Source: JANQKX01 sp039028695
GTDB lineage: Bacteria; Pseudomonadota; Alphaproteobacteria; Kiloniellales; Kiloniellaceae
Direction of reading: 5' to 3'
Length of the DNA stretch: 20,123 nucleotides
Assembly: GCA_039028695.1 (NCBI GenBank)
Contig: JBCCHN010000093.1
Location: forward strand, 1 to 20,123
In this document: in pieces, positions 1 through 7,012 of the stretch
Layout of the letters: each line of letters opens with the position of its first letter
How positions within the stretch are numbered: position 1 is the stretch's first letter
Program-made: the position numbers and the translations under genes
The notes under the pieces: model-generated
The model's input: the letters and a program-made list of their open reading frames with translations, nothing else
Databases searched by the model: none
What the model was told of the DNA's origin: nothing

Positions 1-758
1 ATCGTATCGACGGGAAGCTCACCTGCAGCTTCCATCAGCGGCGCCAAGGGCACCAGCGAGGCGGCAAGCAAGCGAGCTCGATCCGGGCCATCGGCATGAA
101 AATCCCAAGGCGTGGCCAGGAAGACCGCGCCAGCGAGGTCCTCGGGCCGCCGCTGCGCCAAGGCCAGCGCCAAGAGCCCACCCATGCAGTATCCCAGCAC
201 GACCGGTTTGCGGGTCGCCGACGAATGTGGTCCGCGTTCCTGATCGGCTCGAACAAAGTTGAGGCAAGCCTCTAGGCGACCAGCAACATAATCGGTCAGC
301 TCAAAGCCTTTTTCCGCCGGGCCCGGTGCATCCCAGTCCACCAGGAGGGGCCGGAAACCCTGCTTGGCGAGCCAGCGCAGGAATGACTGATCGGGCAGAA
401 GATCCAAAATATAGGATCGATTGATCAGCGACGGCACCACCAGGATGGGCTGCTTGGCTATGGGCTGCTTGGCCCCCTGGCGTCCAGGCCCGCACCGGTC
501 TTTCTCCCAATCATAGTCCAGTAAACGGGTCGAGCCTTCCTGCCAAACCACCGGCGGCTCATTCAGCTGACGTCGAAAGGGGTGGTCTCGATAGCATTGC
601 ACGGCGGCCATGAAGTTGTCAGCACGATCTTGGATCGCCCCATCCACGGCCCCTTGCAGGACGTCAAGTTTTGTCGCTTGCAGGCTTTCGTGCAGCGCTT
701 CGGCGCGGCCTAGAACGCCCTGATCTCCCTGCGCTATTTGACTGAAAATTTGCTTCAA
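1..758 (-). CDS. phaC: PHA synthase catalytic subunit, class III-like PhaC (partial, C-terminus cut by window start)
   Basis: The frame is open from the window edge and encodes an alpha/beta-hydrolase-fold polyhydroxyalkanoate synthase, which polymerises (R)-3-hydroxyacyl-CoA on storage granules. Recognisable motifs in order are PPVVWQEGSTRLLDYDW, then VVPSLINRSYILDLLPDQS and LLVDWDAPG, then the lipase-like box GYCMGG, whose Cys is the expected acyl-carrying nucleophile. The Asp and His of the catalytic triad lie beyond the window. The start is uncertain: I mark the TTG at 758, which overlaps the upstream gene by 95 bases. GTG at 647 and ATG at 611 are in frame and would remove the overlap, and none has a convincing ribosome site. 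An in-frame 15-base tandem duplication at 445-474 encodes AKQPI twice. The gene follows the PhaE-like gene and diverges from phaR, so a PHA role is well supported. A generic hydrolase is the main alternative. Confidence 0.8.
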   Translation of the reverse strand, partial: MKQIFSQIAQGDQGVLGRAEALHESLQATKLDVLQGAVDGAIQDRADNFMAAVQCYRDHPFRRQLNEPPVVWQEGSTRLLDYDWEKDRCGPGRQGAKQPIAKQPILVVPSLINRSYILDLLPDQSFLRWLAKQGFRPLLVDWDAPGPAEKGFELTDYVAGRLEACLNFVRADQERGPHSSATRKPVVLGYCMGGLLALALAQRRPEDLAGAVFLATPWDFHADGPDRARLLAASLVPLAPLMEAAGELPVDT

Positions 759-1308
759 GGGCAGCGATCCGTTTTTCCAAAGCGGCAAGGCGCTGCGCGA
801 CTGCATCCAACTCAGACCCGCCATCATCAGATGAAGCTGCAGCGGCCGAGGACCGAGACGCAGAGGACCCTTCGTCCCTTGAGCCTTCTTTGCTTGGCTT
901 GCGGGCGGCAGGTCCGACCCCGGAGTCACCTTTGTTGGCATCTTGGCACCCCTGAGCTTGACCGCCCTTTTCCGGACCGCCCCCGGCGAATGACGGTGAG
1001 TTCATGGCAAGGGCCTGTCGCCACAGGTCGCCCGCTTCGCTCGGCCAATAGGCAGCCCAGGCGCCCATCATATCGGAAAGGCTCGGAGAGGCCCTCGCTG
1101 CCGCCGCGCCTCGTTCGGAACTGTCTTCGGAACCAGCTTGTCCCTTGTTCTTGCCGTCCCCACTCCACTGGGGTCCCGCCATCGGCCCGAAAAACATAGA
1201 CAAAAGGCTGGCGGCCGCCTGCGGATCGGCGGCGAGCGCACTCATCTGATCCTGCCACAGATCCAAATAGTCCTGGGCCCATTTTTCCAATTCTTTGTCG
1301 TCCGACAT
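664..1308 (-). CDS. PhaE-like PHA synthase-associated protein
   Basis: This 214-residue protein lies directly upstream of the PHA synthase gene on the same strand and is probably its partner subunit or a granule-associated factor. The N-terminus (about residues 1-45) is a Trp- and Gln-containing helix (LEKWAQDYLDLWQDQM) resembling the start of class III PhaE subunits. A second Trp-rich patch at 80-100 (MMGAWAAYWPSEAGDLWRQAL) is followed by a long Gly/Ser/Ala/Lys low-complexity linker at about 105-165. A heptad-like coiled coil at 167-188 (LDAVAQRLAALEKRIAALEA) and a basic tail rich in Arg and Ser complete it. PhaE subunits are usually clearly longer (about 360 residues), so the match is by architecture and context, not full length. 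The ATG at 1308 is preferred over an in-frame TTG at 1341. The linker is poorly constrained and could mislead similarity searches. Confidence 0.6.
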   Translation of the reverse strand: MSDDKELEKWAQDYLDLWQDQMSALAADPQAAASLLSMFFGPMAGPQWSGDGKNKGQAGSEDSSERGAAAARASPSLSDMMGAWAAYWPSEAGDLWRQALAMNSPSFAGGGPEKGGQAQGCQDANKGDSGVGPAARKPSKEGSRDEGSSASRSSAAAASSDDGGSELDAVAQRLAALEKRIAALEANFQSNSAGRSGRSRPRRSAARKPASDKT

Positions 1309-1411
1309 GGTGCAGTCACTATAGCCACGCCTCCCCCGCAAAACCAGTCAGGGCAAGACCCGTCAAGGCAGAATATGACAGCTTCAAGATATCGGAATGT
1401 TATAAGAGGCG

Positions 1412-1441
1412 TTGACAGCCCATACCGCGGCGCAGCAATAT
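1412..1441 (+). promoter_or_regulatory. Candidate sigma-70 promoter of phaR
   Basis: A perfect TTGACA (-35) at 1412-1417 is followed after 18 bases by CAATAT at 1436-1441, a poor -10 matching TATAAT at three of six positions. Transcription would start near 1448, leaving a leader of about 145 bases before phaR. The strong -35 is the main evidence. Confidence 0.35.
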
Positions 1442-1448
1442 CTTGTCA

Positions 1449-1457
1449 TGCACTGCA
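1449..1457. promoter_or_regulatory. Candidate PhaR operator (TGCA-C-TGCA palindrome)
   Basis: TGCACTGCA is symmetric about its central C and is extended by TTGTCA on the left and CAAAT on the right. It lies just where transcription from the candidate phaR promoter would begin. PhaR-family repressors are known to bind TGC/GCA-type inverted repeats in front of phasin genes and their own gene, so autoregulation here is a reasonable inference. The core is short and could be chance. Confidence 0.3.
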
Positions 1458-1591
1458 CAAATAGAGCACCGCACTGTTAAAGACCGCATAGCGAGAATGC
1501 GGCGATTAGGGTCAAATTGATTTCGGCGACAGCCGGGCCCGCGGGTCTTTATGGGATTTAGAGCCCGCATCTTTTGTGAAAGGCGAGCAAC

Positions 1592-2242
1592 GTGTCATCA
1601 CCAGGCGGCGACTCCGGCAAGCAAGGCGATCCGATTACCATCAAAAAGTACGCCAATCGTCGACTTTATAACACGGCGACCAGCAGCTACGTGACCCTGG
1701 ATCATCTCTGCCAGATGGTGCAGGAAGACATTGATTTCGTGGTTTATGACGCCAAGTCGGGCGAGGACATCACTCGCGCCGTTCTGACGCAGATTATCGT
1801 TGAGGAAGAGGCCAAGGGACAAAACTTACTCCCGGTGAATTTTTTGCGCCAGCTGATCTCCTTTTACGGCGACTCCATGCAGTGGATGGTGCCCGGCTAT
1901 CTGGACCAAATGATGGGCGCCTTTGCCCAAAATCAGGATCGCATGCGTCAGTCGATCCAAGATACCTTTGGCAACATGTTTCCCTTCACAAACATGGATG
2001 ACCTCAGCAAGCAAAACATGGCCGTGTTCGACAACGCCATGCGCTGGTTTGCTCCTTTTCAGCAAAGCGGGGCATCGACCGGTTCGGAAAGCCACGGCAA
2101 CAAAAGCACCTCTGGCCCGACACAGCCGGCCAATCCGGCCTCGGCGAGCGAAGAGACCGAAACCCTGGAGCAACTCAAAGCTCAGGTGGATTTGTTGCAG
2201 CGCCAACTCGACGCCTTGCAAAAAGAAAAGCCCAAAAGATAG
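1592..2242 (+). CDS. phaR: Polyhydroxyalkanoate synthesis repressor PhaR
   Basis: This 216-residue cytoplasmic DNA-binding protein senses PHA: in the known family it represses phasin and other granule genes and lets go of DNA when it binds nascent polymer. The conserved PHA-accumulation DNA-binding domain spans about residues 15-75, with the hallmark ITIKKYANRRLYNT and the following YVTLDHLCQMV and VYDAKSGEDIT segments. The downstream accumulation-regulator domain follows (LLPVNFLRQLISFYGDSMQ, about 81-130). A Ser/Thr/Pro/Ala-rich linker and a C-terminal coiled coil (about 190-212, ETLEQLKAQVDLLQRQLDAL) end it. Translation starts with GTG, supported by an AAAGGCGAG ribosome site 5-10 bases upstream. 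Divergent orientation to the synthase pair is typical of PHA loci. Confidence 0.95.
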   Translation: MSSPGGDSGKQGDPITIKKYANRRLYNTATSSYVTLDHLCQMVQEDIDFVVYDAKSGEDITRAVLTQIIVEEEAKGQNLLPVNFLRQLISFYGDSMQWMVPGYLDQMMGAFAQNQDRMRQSIQDTFGNMFPFTNMDDLSKQNMAVFDNAMRWFAPFQQSGASTGSESHGNKSTSGPTQPANPASASEETETLEQLKAQVDLLQRQLDALQKEKPKR

Positions 2243-2294
2243 GGCGGCACGTAGGCGACCTTGACGCGAATGGTGTCGTGAGGCGCGGGTCCGC

Positions 2295-4064
2295 CTAAGC
2301 GCGCTTACCCTTTTGGGACTCCAATAGGGACGCTGCGGGTTTGGCCCGGTGCCAGCTTGCCTGGATCTCCGGCTTGCCGAAATAGTACCCCTGCAGGTGG
2401 TCCACACCCATCTTGGAGAGAAAATCAGCGACCTCGCGGGTCTCTACACCTTCGGCAACCGTGGTCAACTGTAGCGCCTTGGCAAGGGACAGTAGATTTT
2501 TCACAAAAGCCTGGTTTTCACGACTGTTGGTGATATCCCGAATAAAGGAGCCGTCGATTTTCACCACATCGACCGTCAGAGCCTTTATATGATGGAAGGT
2601 GGTGTAGCCGGCGCCAAAGTCGTCCAACGCAACCTGGCAGCCAAGGTCCCGCACCGCCGATACAAAACGCGCCGACTCCTCGATATCCTGCAAGGCGGCG
2701 GTTTCGGTGATCTCCACCATCAAACGTTTGGCCACATCGTCCTTGCCGTTCAATTGGGAGGTCAAGCCCCGCAGCCAGGAGCGATCGGTTGCGGTCAGCC
2801 CGGAAATATTGATCGCCAGTGTAATATCGCTAAAGCGGGTCAACTCGGCCACGGCCAAGCCCAGCACATAGCGATCGATTGTGCGCATCAGGCCCAGCTG
2901 CTCGACAACGGGGATGAAGCGGGCAGCCGGCACCAATGTTCCGTCGGGATTCAACAGGCGAATCAGGCTCTCATAATAGCAAATTTCATGGGTGCGGGCA
3001 TTGACCACGGGCTGGTAGGCAAGAACCAGGCGGTTATCTCGGAGAGCTTGTTTGACCTCCTCGCCGATTTCCATGGAAACACGGTAGTCCCGTTCCTGCT
3101 TTTCGGTGAGTTCATAAAGGCATAGGCCATCGCGACCGGACGACTTGGCCTTAAGCAAGGCGGTCTCGGCCTTGGTCATGACGTCGAAACTGGTCTTGGA
3201 CTGGGCAGGGAAGGCAACCAGACCGATAGAAGCCGTCACCGTGAGCTGAGCCCCATTGATCTCCATGGGTTGGCCCCGCAAGGCCTCCAGAACCCGCTCA
3301 GCAGCCTCTCTTGCCTCTTCAATAGAGGTGGAACTTAATATGACCCCAAAGCGGTCACTCCCCGAACGACCGATCACATCGGTGGAGCGCAAACAGCGGT
3401 CGAGCCGCTGGGCCACTTCAAGAAGAACACCATCACCGCATTCGAATCCGTAGGCCGTATTCACCATCCCCAAGTGATCAATGCCGACGGCCATGTAACA
3501 GCCGGTTTGACCATAACGAACCGCATGGGCAACCGCATGCTCCAATGCCTCGCGCAGTCTGAGCTTATTGTAGTGGCCGGTCAGGTCATCGAAGTTGGCC
3601 AAATATTCCAGGCGGGCCTCTTTATTTTTGTGAGAGGTCACCAACCGCATTACGCCGATCAGGCTTTCAGGTGCCCCGCCCGCCGAGAGCTGGGCACGAC
3701 CTCGATCATGGAACCACTGGAAAAGCCCATCGCTGGACCTAATTCGGTATTCACAGTCATAGAGCGGTGCAGGTACGGATTGGCTGCCGGATTGGCCCAT
3801 AACCGCCGCGCCGGTTGCGAAATGATCCGATAGGGAGCGCAAGCGGCCCGCCAGGTCCTCTGGATTGATGAGCCCATGAAGCTGCTCACCTGTCGTTGGC
3901 ATGTTTCCGGATTCGATGCCGATAACTTGCGATGGATTTCCAAACCAGGTGATGTGATCGCTGGCCAAATCCCATTCGTAGGCAATATCGCCGGAGGCCT
4001 CTACCGCCGCCCGCATGCGGCCTAGTTCTACCTGGCTCGCAATTTTGTCCTTAAAAATCGACAA
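2295..4064 (-). CDS. PAS-GGDEF-EAL protein, probable c-di-GMP phosphodiesterase with degenerate GGDEF
   Basis: This 589-residue signalling protein probably hydrolyses cyclic di-GMP under control of its sensory domain. A PAS/PAC sensor spans about residues 15-148, GGDEF about 150-320 and EAL about 335-575. The GGDEF signature is degenerate (GSDRF at 235-239), so cyclase activity is unlikely, although the fold may still bind GTP as a regulatory domain. The EAL domain reads ESL at 365-367, a tolerated variant. It keeps the expected metal and catalytic residues: N419, E451, DDFGAG from 481, K502, E538 in AEGVE, and Q558. No membrane segment or signal peptide is seen, so it is soluble. I chose TTG at 4064 because AGGAGAG at 4079-4073 precedes it with good spacing; an upstream in-frame TTG at 4118 lacks such a site. 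It runs convergently with phaR. No target pathway can be inferred from position. Confidence 0.9.
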   Translation of the reverse strand: MSIFKDKIASQVELGRMRAAVEASGDIAYEWDLASDHITWFGNPSQVIGIESGNMPTTGEQLHGLINPEDLAGRLRSLSDHFATGAAVMGQSGSQSVPAPLYDCEYRIRSSDGLFQWFHDRGRAQLSAGGAPESLIGVMRLVTSHKNKEARLEYLANFDDLTGHYNKLRLREALEHAVAHAVRYGQTGCYMAVGIDHLGMVNTAYGFECGDGVLLEVAQRLDRCLRSTDVIGRSGSDRFGVILSSTSIEEAREAAERVLEALRGQPMEINGAQLTVTASIGLVAFPAQSKTSFDVMTKAETALLKAKSSGRDGLCLYELTEKQERDYRVSMEIGEEVKQALRDNRLVLAYQPVVNARTHEICYYESLIRLLNPDGTLVPAARFIPVVEQLGLMRTIDRYVLGLAVAELTRFSDITLAINISGLTATDRSWLRGLTSQLNGKDDVAKRLMVEITETAALQDIEESARFVSAVRDLGCQVALDDFGAGYTTFHHIKALTVDVVKIDGSFIRDITNSRENQAFVKNLLSLAKALQLTTVAEGVETREVADFLSKMGVDHLQGYYFGKPEIQASWHRAKPAASLLESQKGKRA

Positions 4065-4072
4065 AACAAACT

Positions 4073-4079
4073 CTCTCCT
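4073..4079 (-). promoter_or_regulatory. Ribosome binding site deciding the TTG start of the PAS-GGDEF-EAL gene
   Basis: Read on the minus strand, AGGAGAG lies 8 bases before the TTG at 4064. It is the best Shine-Dalgarno match in the region and moves the start 18 codons downstream of the longest possible frame. Confidence 0.7.
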
Positions 4080-4198
4080 ACCTGGATGTAGGCCCTCTAC
4101 CTGATAGGCCGCCGCCAACCGTAACTTTTGTGACGGAACGTAAAAAACTACGCGCTAGAGATTAAAGAAGGCTAAAATGTGCACAAATTTTTCTTTAG

Positions 4199-4277
4199 TT
4201 ATTAATAAATATTTACCAATACAAATTAGAAAATCCGTAGTTTTTCCTTACTTTCTCTCTATTTTATTAATAAATAT
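4199..4277. repeat. 14-bp direct repeat pair in the AT-rich intergenic region
   Basis: TTATTAATAAATAT occurs identically at 4199-4212 and 4264-4277, starts spaced 65 bases apart, close to six helical turns. Each copy is itself partly palindromic (TTATTAATAA). Confidence 0.8.
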
Positions 4278-4309
4278 GGTTAAAACTACATGGTATTATA
4301 AATAAATTC

Positions 4310-4337
4310 TTGAAAATTTCGTATTAGTCTGTATATT
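4310..4337 (+). promoter_or_regulatory. Sigma-70-type promoter for the gene at 4381
   Basis: TTGAAA at 4310-4315 and TATATT at 4332-4337 are separated by 16 bases, each matching the consensus at five of six positions. Transcription would start near 4344, about 37 bases before the ATG at 4381. Confidence 0.55.
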
Positions 4338-4380
4338 GTTCCTTATTGCAGGATGCAAATAGAGGCCAAGCGACAGGCTT

Positions 4381-4887
4381 ATGACGATAGTTTCTCGGAC
4401 AGCTTATCTTCCCGTGCCGGTCACGCCCCATGCGTTGACGGGGCCGCGGGCTAAGGCCGATCCGACTCGCCTGGAGCCTGTGCGTCCTGTCCCGGCCATT
4501 GAGGCCCAGCCCCCTTCTTCGCAAAATCCGCGACCGGCCCAGCAAAATGTTCAGGACCGGGGAAAAGCTGAGGCCCGACAGGACTTTACCAGGCAGGGTC
4601 TCGAGCCTAACCCTCGAGAAATCCGCAACGGGCGGGGCGGATTTACTGGATCAGCCAGTCAAACCGCCACCGGTACGAACTCATCCACAGCCTTTTATCT
4701 TCATCAACTGGGTGAAGAGGGATCGGGGCAAAATACCGAGGATGCTGGCTTGGGCCGTGCCCAGCTCTCCGTTGTGTTGGCGAAACATCGGGATGGACTC
4801 GCCTTGGGCAGTGGCTTTTACCGCCGCGCCGGCGGTGAGCCGGAAATTTTCTCCGAAGGGCCGACGCTTCTTCGTCTGGCTATCTAA
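4381..4887 (+). CDS. Hypothetical protein, Pro-rich N-terminus, unrecognised
   Basis: I do not recognise this 168-residue protein. It starts with ATG downstream of a good promoter, and AGAGG lies about 15 bases before the start. The N-terminal two thirds are Pro/Ala/Gln/Arg-rich and look disordered (for example PVRPVPAIEAQPPSSQNPRP). The C-terminal part, from about residue 100, looks ordered: STAFYLHQLGEEG, then QLSVVLAKHRDGLALGSGFYRRAGGEPE, ending in a hydrophobic LLRLAI. There is no signal peptide or membrane segment. The architecture (Pro-rich leader, then a short helical segment beginning with a Thr/Ser-Ala-Phe motif) recalls small uncharacterised proteins of Rhodospirillaceae, from memory only. 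Two other frames are also open here, but this one has the promoter and spans the full interval. It converges on the cobalt transporter gene with a 35-base gap. Confidence 0.55.
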   Translation: MTIVSRTAYLPVPVTPHALTGPRAKADPTRLEPVRPVPAIEAQPPSSQNPRPAQQNVQDRGKAEARQDFTRQGLEPNPREIRNGRGGFTGSASQTATGTNSSTAFYLHQLGEEGSGQNTEDAGLGRAQLSVVLAKHRDGLALGSGFYRRAGGEPEIFSEGPTLLRLAI

Positions 4888-4922
4888 AGCGTTGGGCGAA
4901 AACCACGCTCAAGCCCAGCTTA

Positions 4923-5660
4923 TCAGGTAACAATACCTGTCGCAGTAGCGAAAACCCAACCGCCCAGACCGACGGTGACCAGCCCTAAAAGGGCCGACAA
5001 GGTATTGTAGGCCCAGGTCAATTGCCTGGCCATCAACTGCAAGGGCCAGGCAAGAGCGCAAGACAACACGGCCATGCCAAGCATGGACCCCAGGCCGAAA
5101 AGCGCCAGATACAATAAGCCCAACCAAAACGATTGAACCGTGCCCAAGGTCAGCACCACAAGCGCCGCCGAACCTGCCAAGCCATGGGTCATGCCCACCA
5201 AGAGTGCTCGCCAGGTCAACGGCGGTGCATGTTCGTGGCTATGAGGGCTATCGCTGTGAGCTGTCGCCGGAACGCTTTGATCCTTTGCGCTGGCCTTGCG
5301 ATCTTGGGCGTGGGAATGGGCATGAAGATGGGTGGTCTCGCCGTGACTGTGAGGGTGAAAATGAATCCGGTCCCGAATGAGGCGCCGCAAAACATCAAGA
5401 CCCAGCAACACCAAAACAACGCCGACCACAGCTTCTAGTCCCGCGGCCAATCGCTCGGGCACCACTTGGTCCAAACTTAAGACCACGGCCCCCACGGCAA
5501 AGAGCATGATACTGTGCCCCAAGCCCCACACCGCCCCAAGCCGAAGGGCTTGCGTTAGGGACTTGCAGCGCAGCGACAGCGTCGTGACCGCCGCCACGTG
5601 ATCTGCTTCCAGGGCATGGCGTAGCCCGATTAAAAACCCAAACAAAAGTATAGTGCTCAT
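4923..5660 (-). CDS. Nickel/cobalt permease of the NicO/UreH type with His-rich loop
   Basis: This 245-residue inner-membrane protein probably imports Co2+ (or Ni2+) to feed corrin synthesis. The signature of nickel/cobalt permeases, HX4DH, is present in the first helix as H15-ALEA-D20-H21 (RHALEADHVAAV). A second His motif, WGLGHS, occurs at 45-50. About six membrane segments are visible, near 1-25, 38-63, 71-94, 150-173, 176-206 and 222-243. A hydrophilic loop at 100-144 contains 12 His and probably binds metal before or after transport. It is the last gene of the cobA-cobB block and overlaps cobB by ATGA, so it is translationally coupled. The family also includes urease-linked nickel transporters; its position favours cobalt. 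Confidence 0.85.
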   Translation of the reverse strand: MSTILLFGFLIGLRHALEADHVAAVTTLSLRCKSLTQALRLGAVWGLGHSIMLFAVGAVVLSLDQVVPERLAAGLEAVVGVVLVLLGLDVLRRLIRDRIHFHPHSHGETTHLHAHSHAQDRKASAKDQSVPATAHSDSPHSHEHAPPLTWRALLVGMTHGLAGSAALVVLTLGTVQSFWLGLLYLALFGLGSMLGMAVLSCALAWPLQLMARQLTWAYNTLSALLGLVTVGLGGWVFATATGIVT

Positions 5661-7009
5661 GACGCGGCGGTTCCCTGTCCATCTATCAAATGCAAAAACG
5701 ACCCCATAACTGGGCCAACCCGCTGCCCCGCCTCGGGAAGCGCCGTGCCGCCGGCGTCGCTGATGGCGAAGAGGGGTGACGTGCCGTTGGACCCGAAAGC
5801 GGATCTCTGGTCCAGCTCAACAGCATAATGAAATTCATGGCCAAGAAAAGATCGGCCTTGCGAACCGAGTGGTCCGTCCGTCAACAATCGGGCTTGGCGA
5901 TATCCCAAGCGGCGACTAGGGGCCGCGAAGCTGGTTTCCAGCGGCAGGAGGCCGGCCATGGTATGACGGCATCCCTCACCGTCGATCAGCCCCTCGCCCA
6001 AGGCCATATACCCACCACATTCCCCATAAACCACCGAGCCGCGATCCGCCGCACGGCGCAGACCAGCTTGATAGCGTTTATTGGCGGCCAGCCGGCCACC
6101 GTGCAATTCCGGATAACCGCCCGGCAAAAAGACAGAATCACAGCCAGTCGCAGGCGCCTCATCCGCAAGGGGAGAAAAAAACGACACCTCGACGCCTGCC
6201 GCCCGCCAAGCGGACAACAGATGGGGATAAGCAAAGGCAAAGGCTTGATCCCGTGCCACCGCAGTGCGTTGCCCAAGCACAAAAGCCGGTGGGGTCACCG
6301 CCTCTGTCGCACACAACCTTGATGGTTCGGCTAACGCGGCGAGGGCTGCAAGATCCATATGTCCGGTCACGTGGGAAGCAGCCGCTTCCAGAAAACTCTC
6401 CAACTCAGCGTGTTCACCGGCCTGAACCAACCCCAAATGTCGTGAGGGAAGACGCAGGTTTTCTTGTTTGGGAATAGCGCCGATCACCGGAACATCAAGG
6501 CCAGCACAGGCGTTACGCAGAAGGCTTTCATGGCGCTCGCCACCGATCCCGTTGAAGATAAGTCCGGCGATGGAGAGGTCGGCGCGGTGATGCTGGAATC
6601 CCTCCACCAGGGCAGCGACGGAGGCGCCCATGCCAGCCGCGGGAACCACCAGGATCACGGGCCATCCAGTCAAGACCGACAGATCAGCCGTGGAGCCGCC
6701 GCCGCCGACAGCGCCATCAAAAAGCCCCATCACGCCTTCGCCGATGATCAGATCACTATCCGATCCCGCTTGCCCGACAATCCCGGCGAGCGTGTCCGAG
6801 GACATGGCCCAGCCGTCCAGATTGAAACAATCCCGGCCGCTAGCAGCCCGGTGAAAGGCCGGGTCGATGTAATCGGGGCCCACCTTGATCGAAGAAACGG
6901 CTCGACCCTGGCGGCGCAGAGCCCTTAAAATCGCCAGAGTAAGGAAGGTTTTGCCGCTCCCCGATGCCGGGGCCGCGATTAGCAAACCCTGGGGACCCAG
7001 CTCCCCCAT
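5657..7009 (-). CDS. cobB: Cobyrinate a,c-diamide synthase
   Basis: This 450-residue enzyme amidates carboxylates a and c of the corrin ring using ATP and glutamine (CobB/CbiA family). The N-terminal synthetase domain carries a P-loop-like APASGSGKT at 13-21, KVGPDYIDP at 42-50 and GVMGLFDG at 92-99. The C-terminal glutaminase domain is class I, with the nucleophile C331 in YGECGGYM and the His of GHEFHY at 390-395. Length is normal for the family. The ATG is only 3 bases after the cobA stop, and the gene overlaps the cobalt permease by ATGA, so the three genes form one transcription unit. CobB and CbiA act on different substrates (hydrogenobyrinate or cobyrinate). Since CbiX, CbiG and CbiD are present, the cobalt-containing substrate is more likely; that is an inference from context. 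Confidence 0.95.
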   Translation of the reverse strand: MGELGPQGLLIAAPASGSGKTFLTLAILRALRRQGRAVSSIKVGPDYIDPAFHRAASGRDCFNLDGWAMSSDTLAGIVGQAGSDSDLIIGEGVMGLFDGAVGGGGSTADLSVLTGWPVILVVPAAGMGASVAALVEGFQHHRADLSIAGLIFNGIGGERHESLLRNACAGLDVPVIGAIPKQENLRLPSRHLGLVQAGEHAELESFLEAAASHVTGHMDLAALAALAEPSRLCATEAVTPPAFVLGQRTAVARDQAFAFAYPHLLSAWRAAGVEVSFFSPLADEAPATGCDSVFLPGGYPELHGGRLAANKRYQAGLRRAADRGSVVYGECGGYMALGEGLIDGEGCRHTMAGLLPLETSFAAPSRRLGYRQARLLTDGPLGSQGRSFLGHEFHYAVELDQRSAFGSNGTSPLFAISDAGGTALPEAGQRVGPVMGSFLHLIDGQGTAAS

Positions 7010-7012
7010 ACC

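Larger units (their letters stand above)
1309..1591. promoter_or_regulatory. Divergent control region between the PHA synthase operon and phaR
   Basis: This 283-base gap carries the promoters for both the leftward phaE-like/phaC pair and the rightward phaR gene. I see no convincing small gene in it. It contains a likely phaR promoter at 1412-1441 and a TGCA-type palindrome at 1449-1457, listed separately. I could not identify a credible -35/-10 pair for the leftward genes. Confidence 0.5.
4065..4380. promoter_or_regulatory. AT-rich divergent control region with repeated motifs
   Basis: This 316-base gap separates the leftward PAS-GGDEF-EAL gene from the rightward gene at 4381. From about 4140 to 4345 it is strikingly AT-rich against GC-rich neighbours. 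It holds a 14-base direct repeat, TTATTAATAAATAT, at 4199-4212 and 4264-4277. An AAAACTAC octamer occurs three times: at 4144-4151 and 4282-4289 on the plus strand and at 4237-4244 on the minus strand. A good rightward promoter lies at 4310-4337. No small gene is evident. Such a region could bind nucleoid proteins such as a MucR/Ros- or H-NS-like silencer, or a dedicated regulator, but that is inference. Confidence 0.5.

Noticed and set aside
2243..2294. Bidirectional terminator between phaR and the PAS-GGDEF-EAL gene
   Set aside because: The 52-base convergent gap would be the right place, but I find no clear GC stem with a T run.
1826..2407. 193-codon minus-strand frame opposite phaR
   Set aside because: Antisense shadow of phaR; the plus-strand product has clear PhaR domains.
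4888..4909. Hairpin AGCGT-T-GG / CCACGCT after the gene at 4381 as a terminator
   Set aside because: The stem is 7 bp with a bulge and no T tract follows on either strand; too weak to call.
4499..4930. Alternative 143-codon frame within the gene at 4381
   Set aside because: The frame from 4381 has a promoter at the right distance and covers the whole interval; the alternative starts internally and would run into the permease gene.
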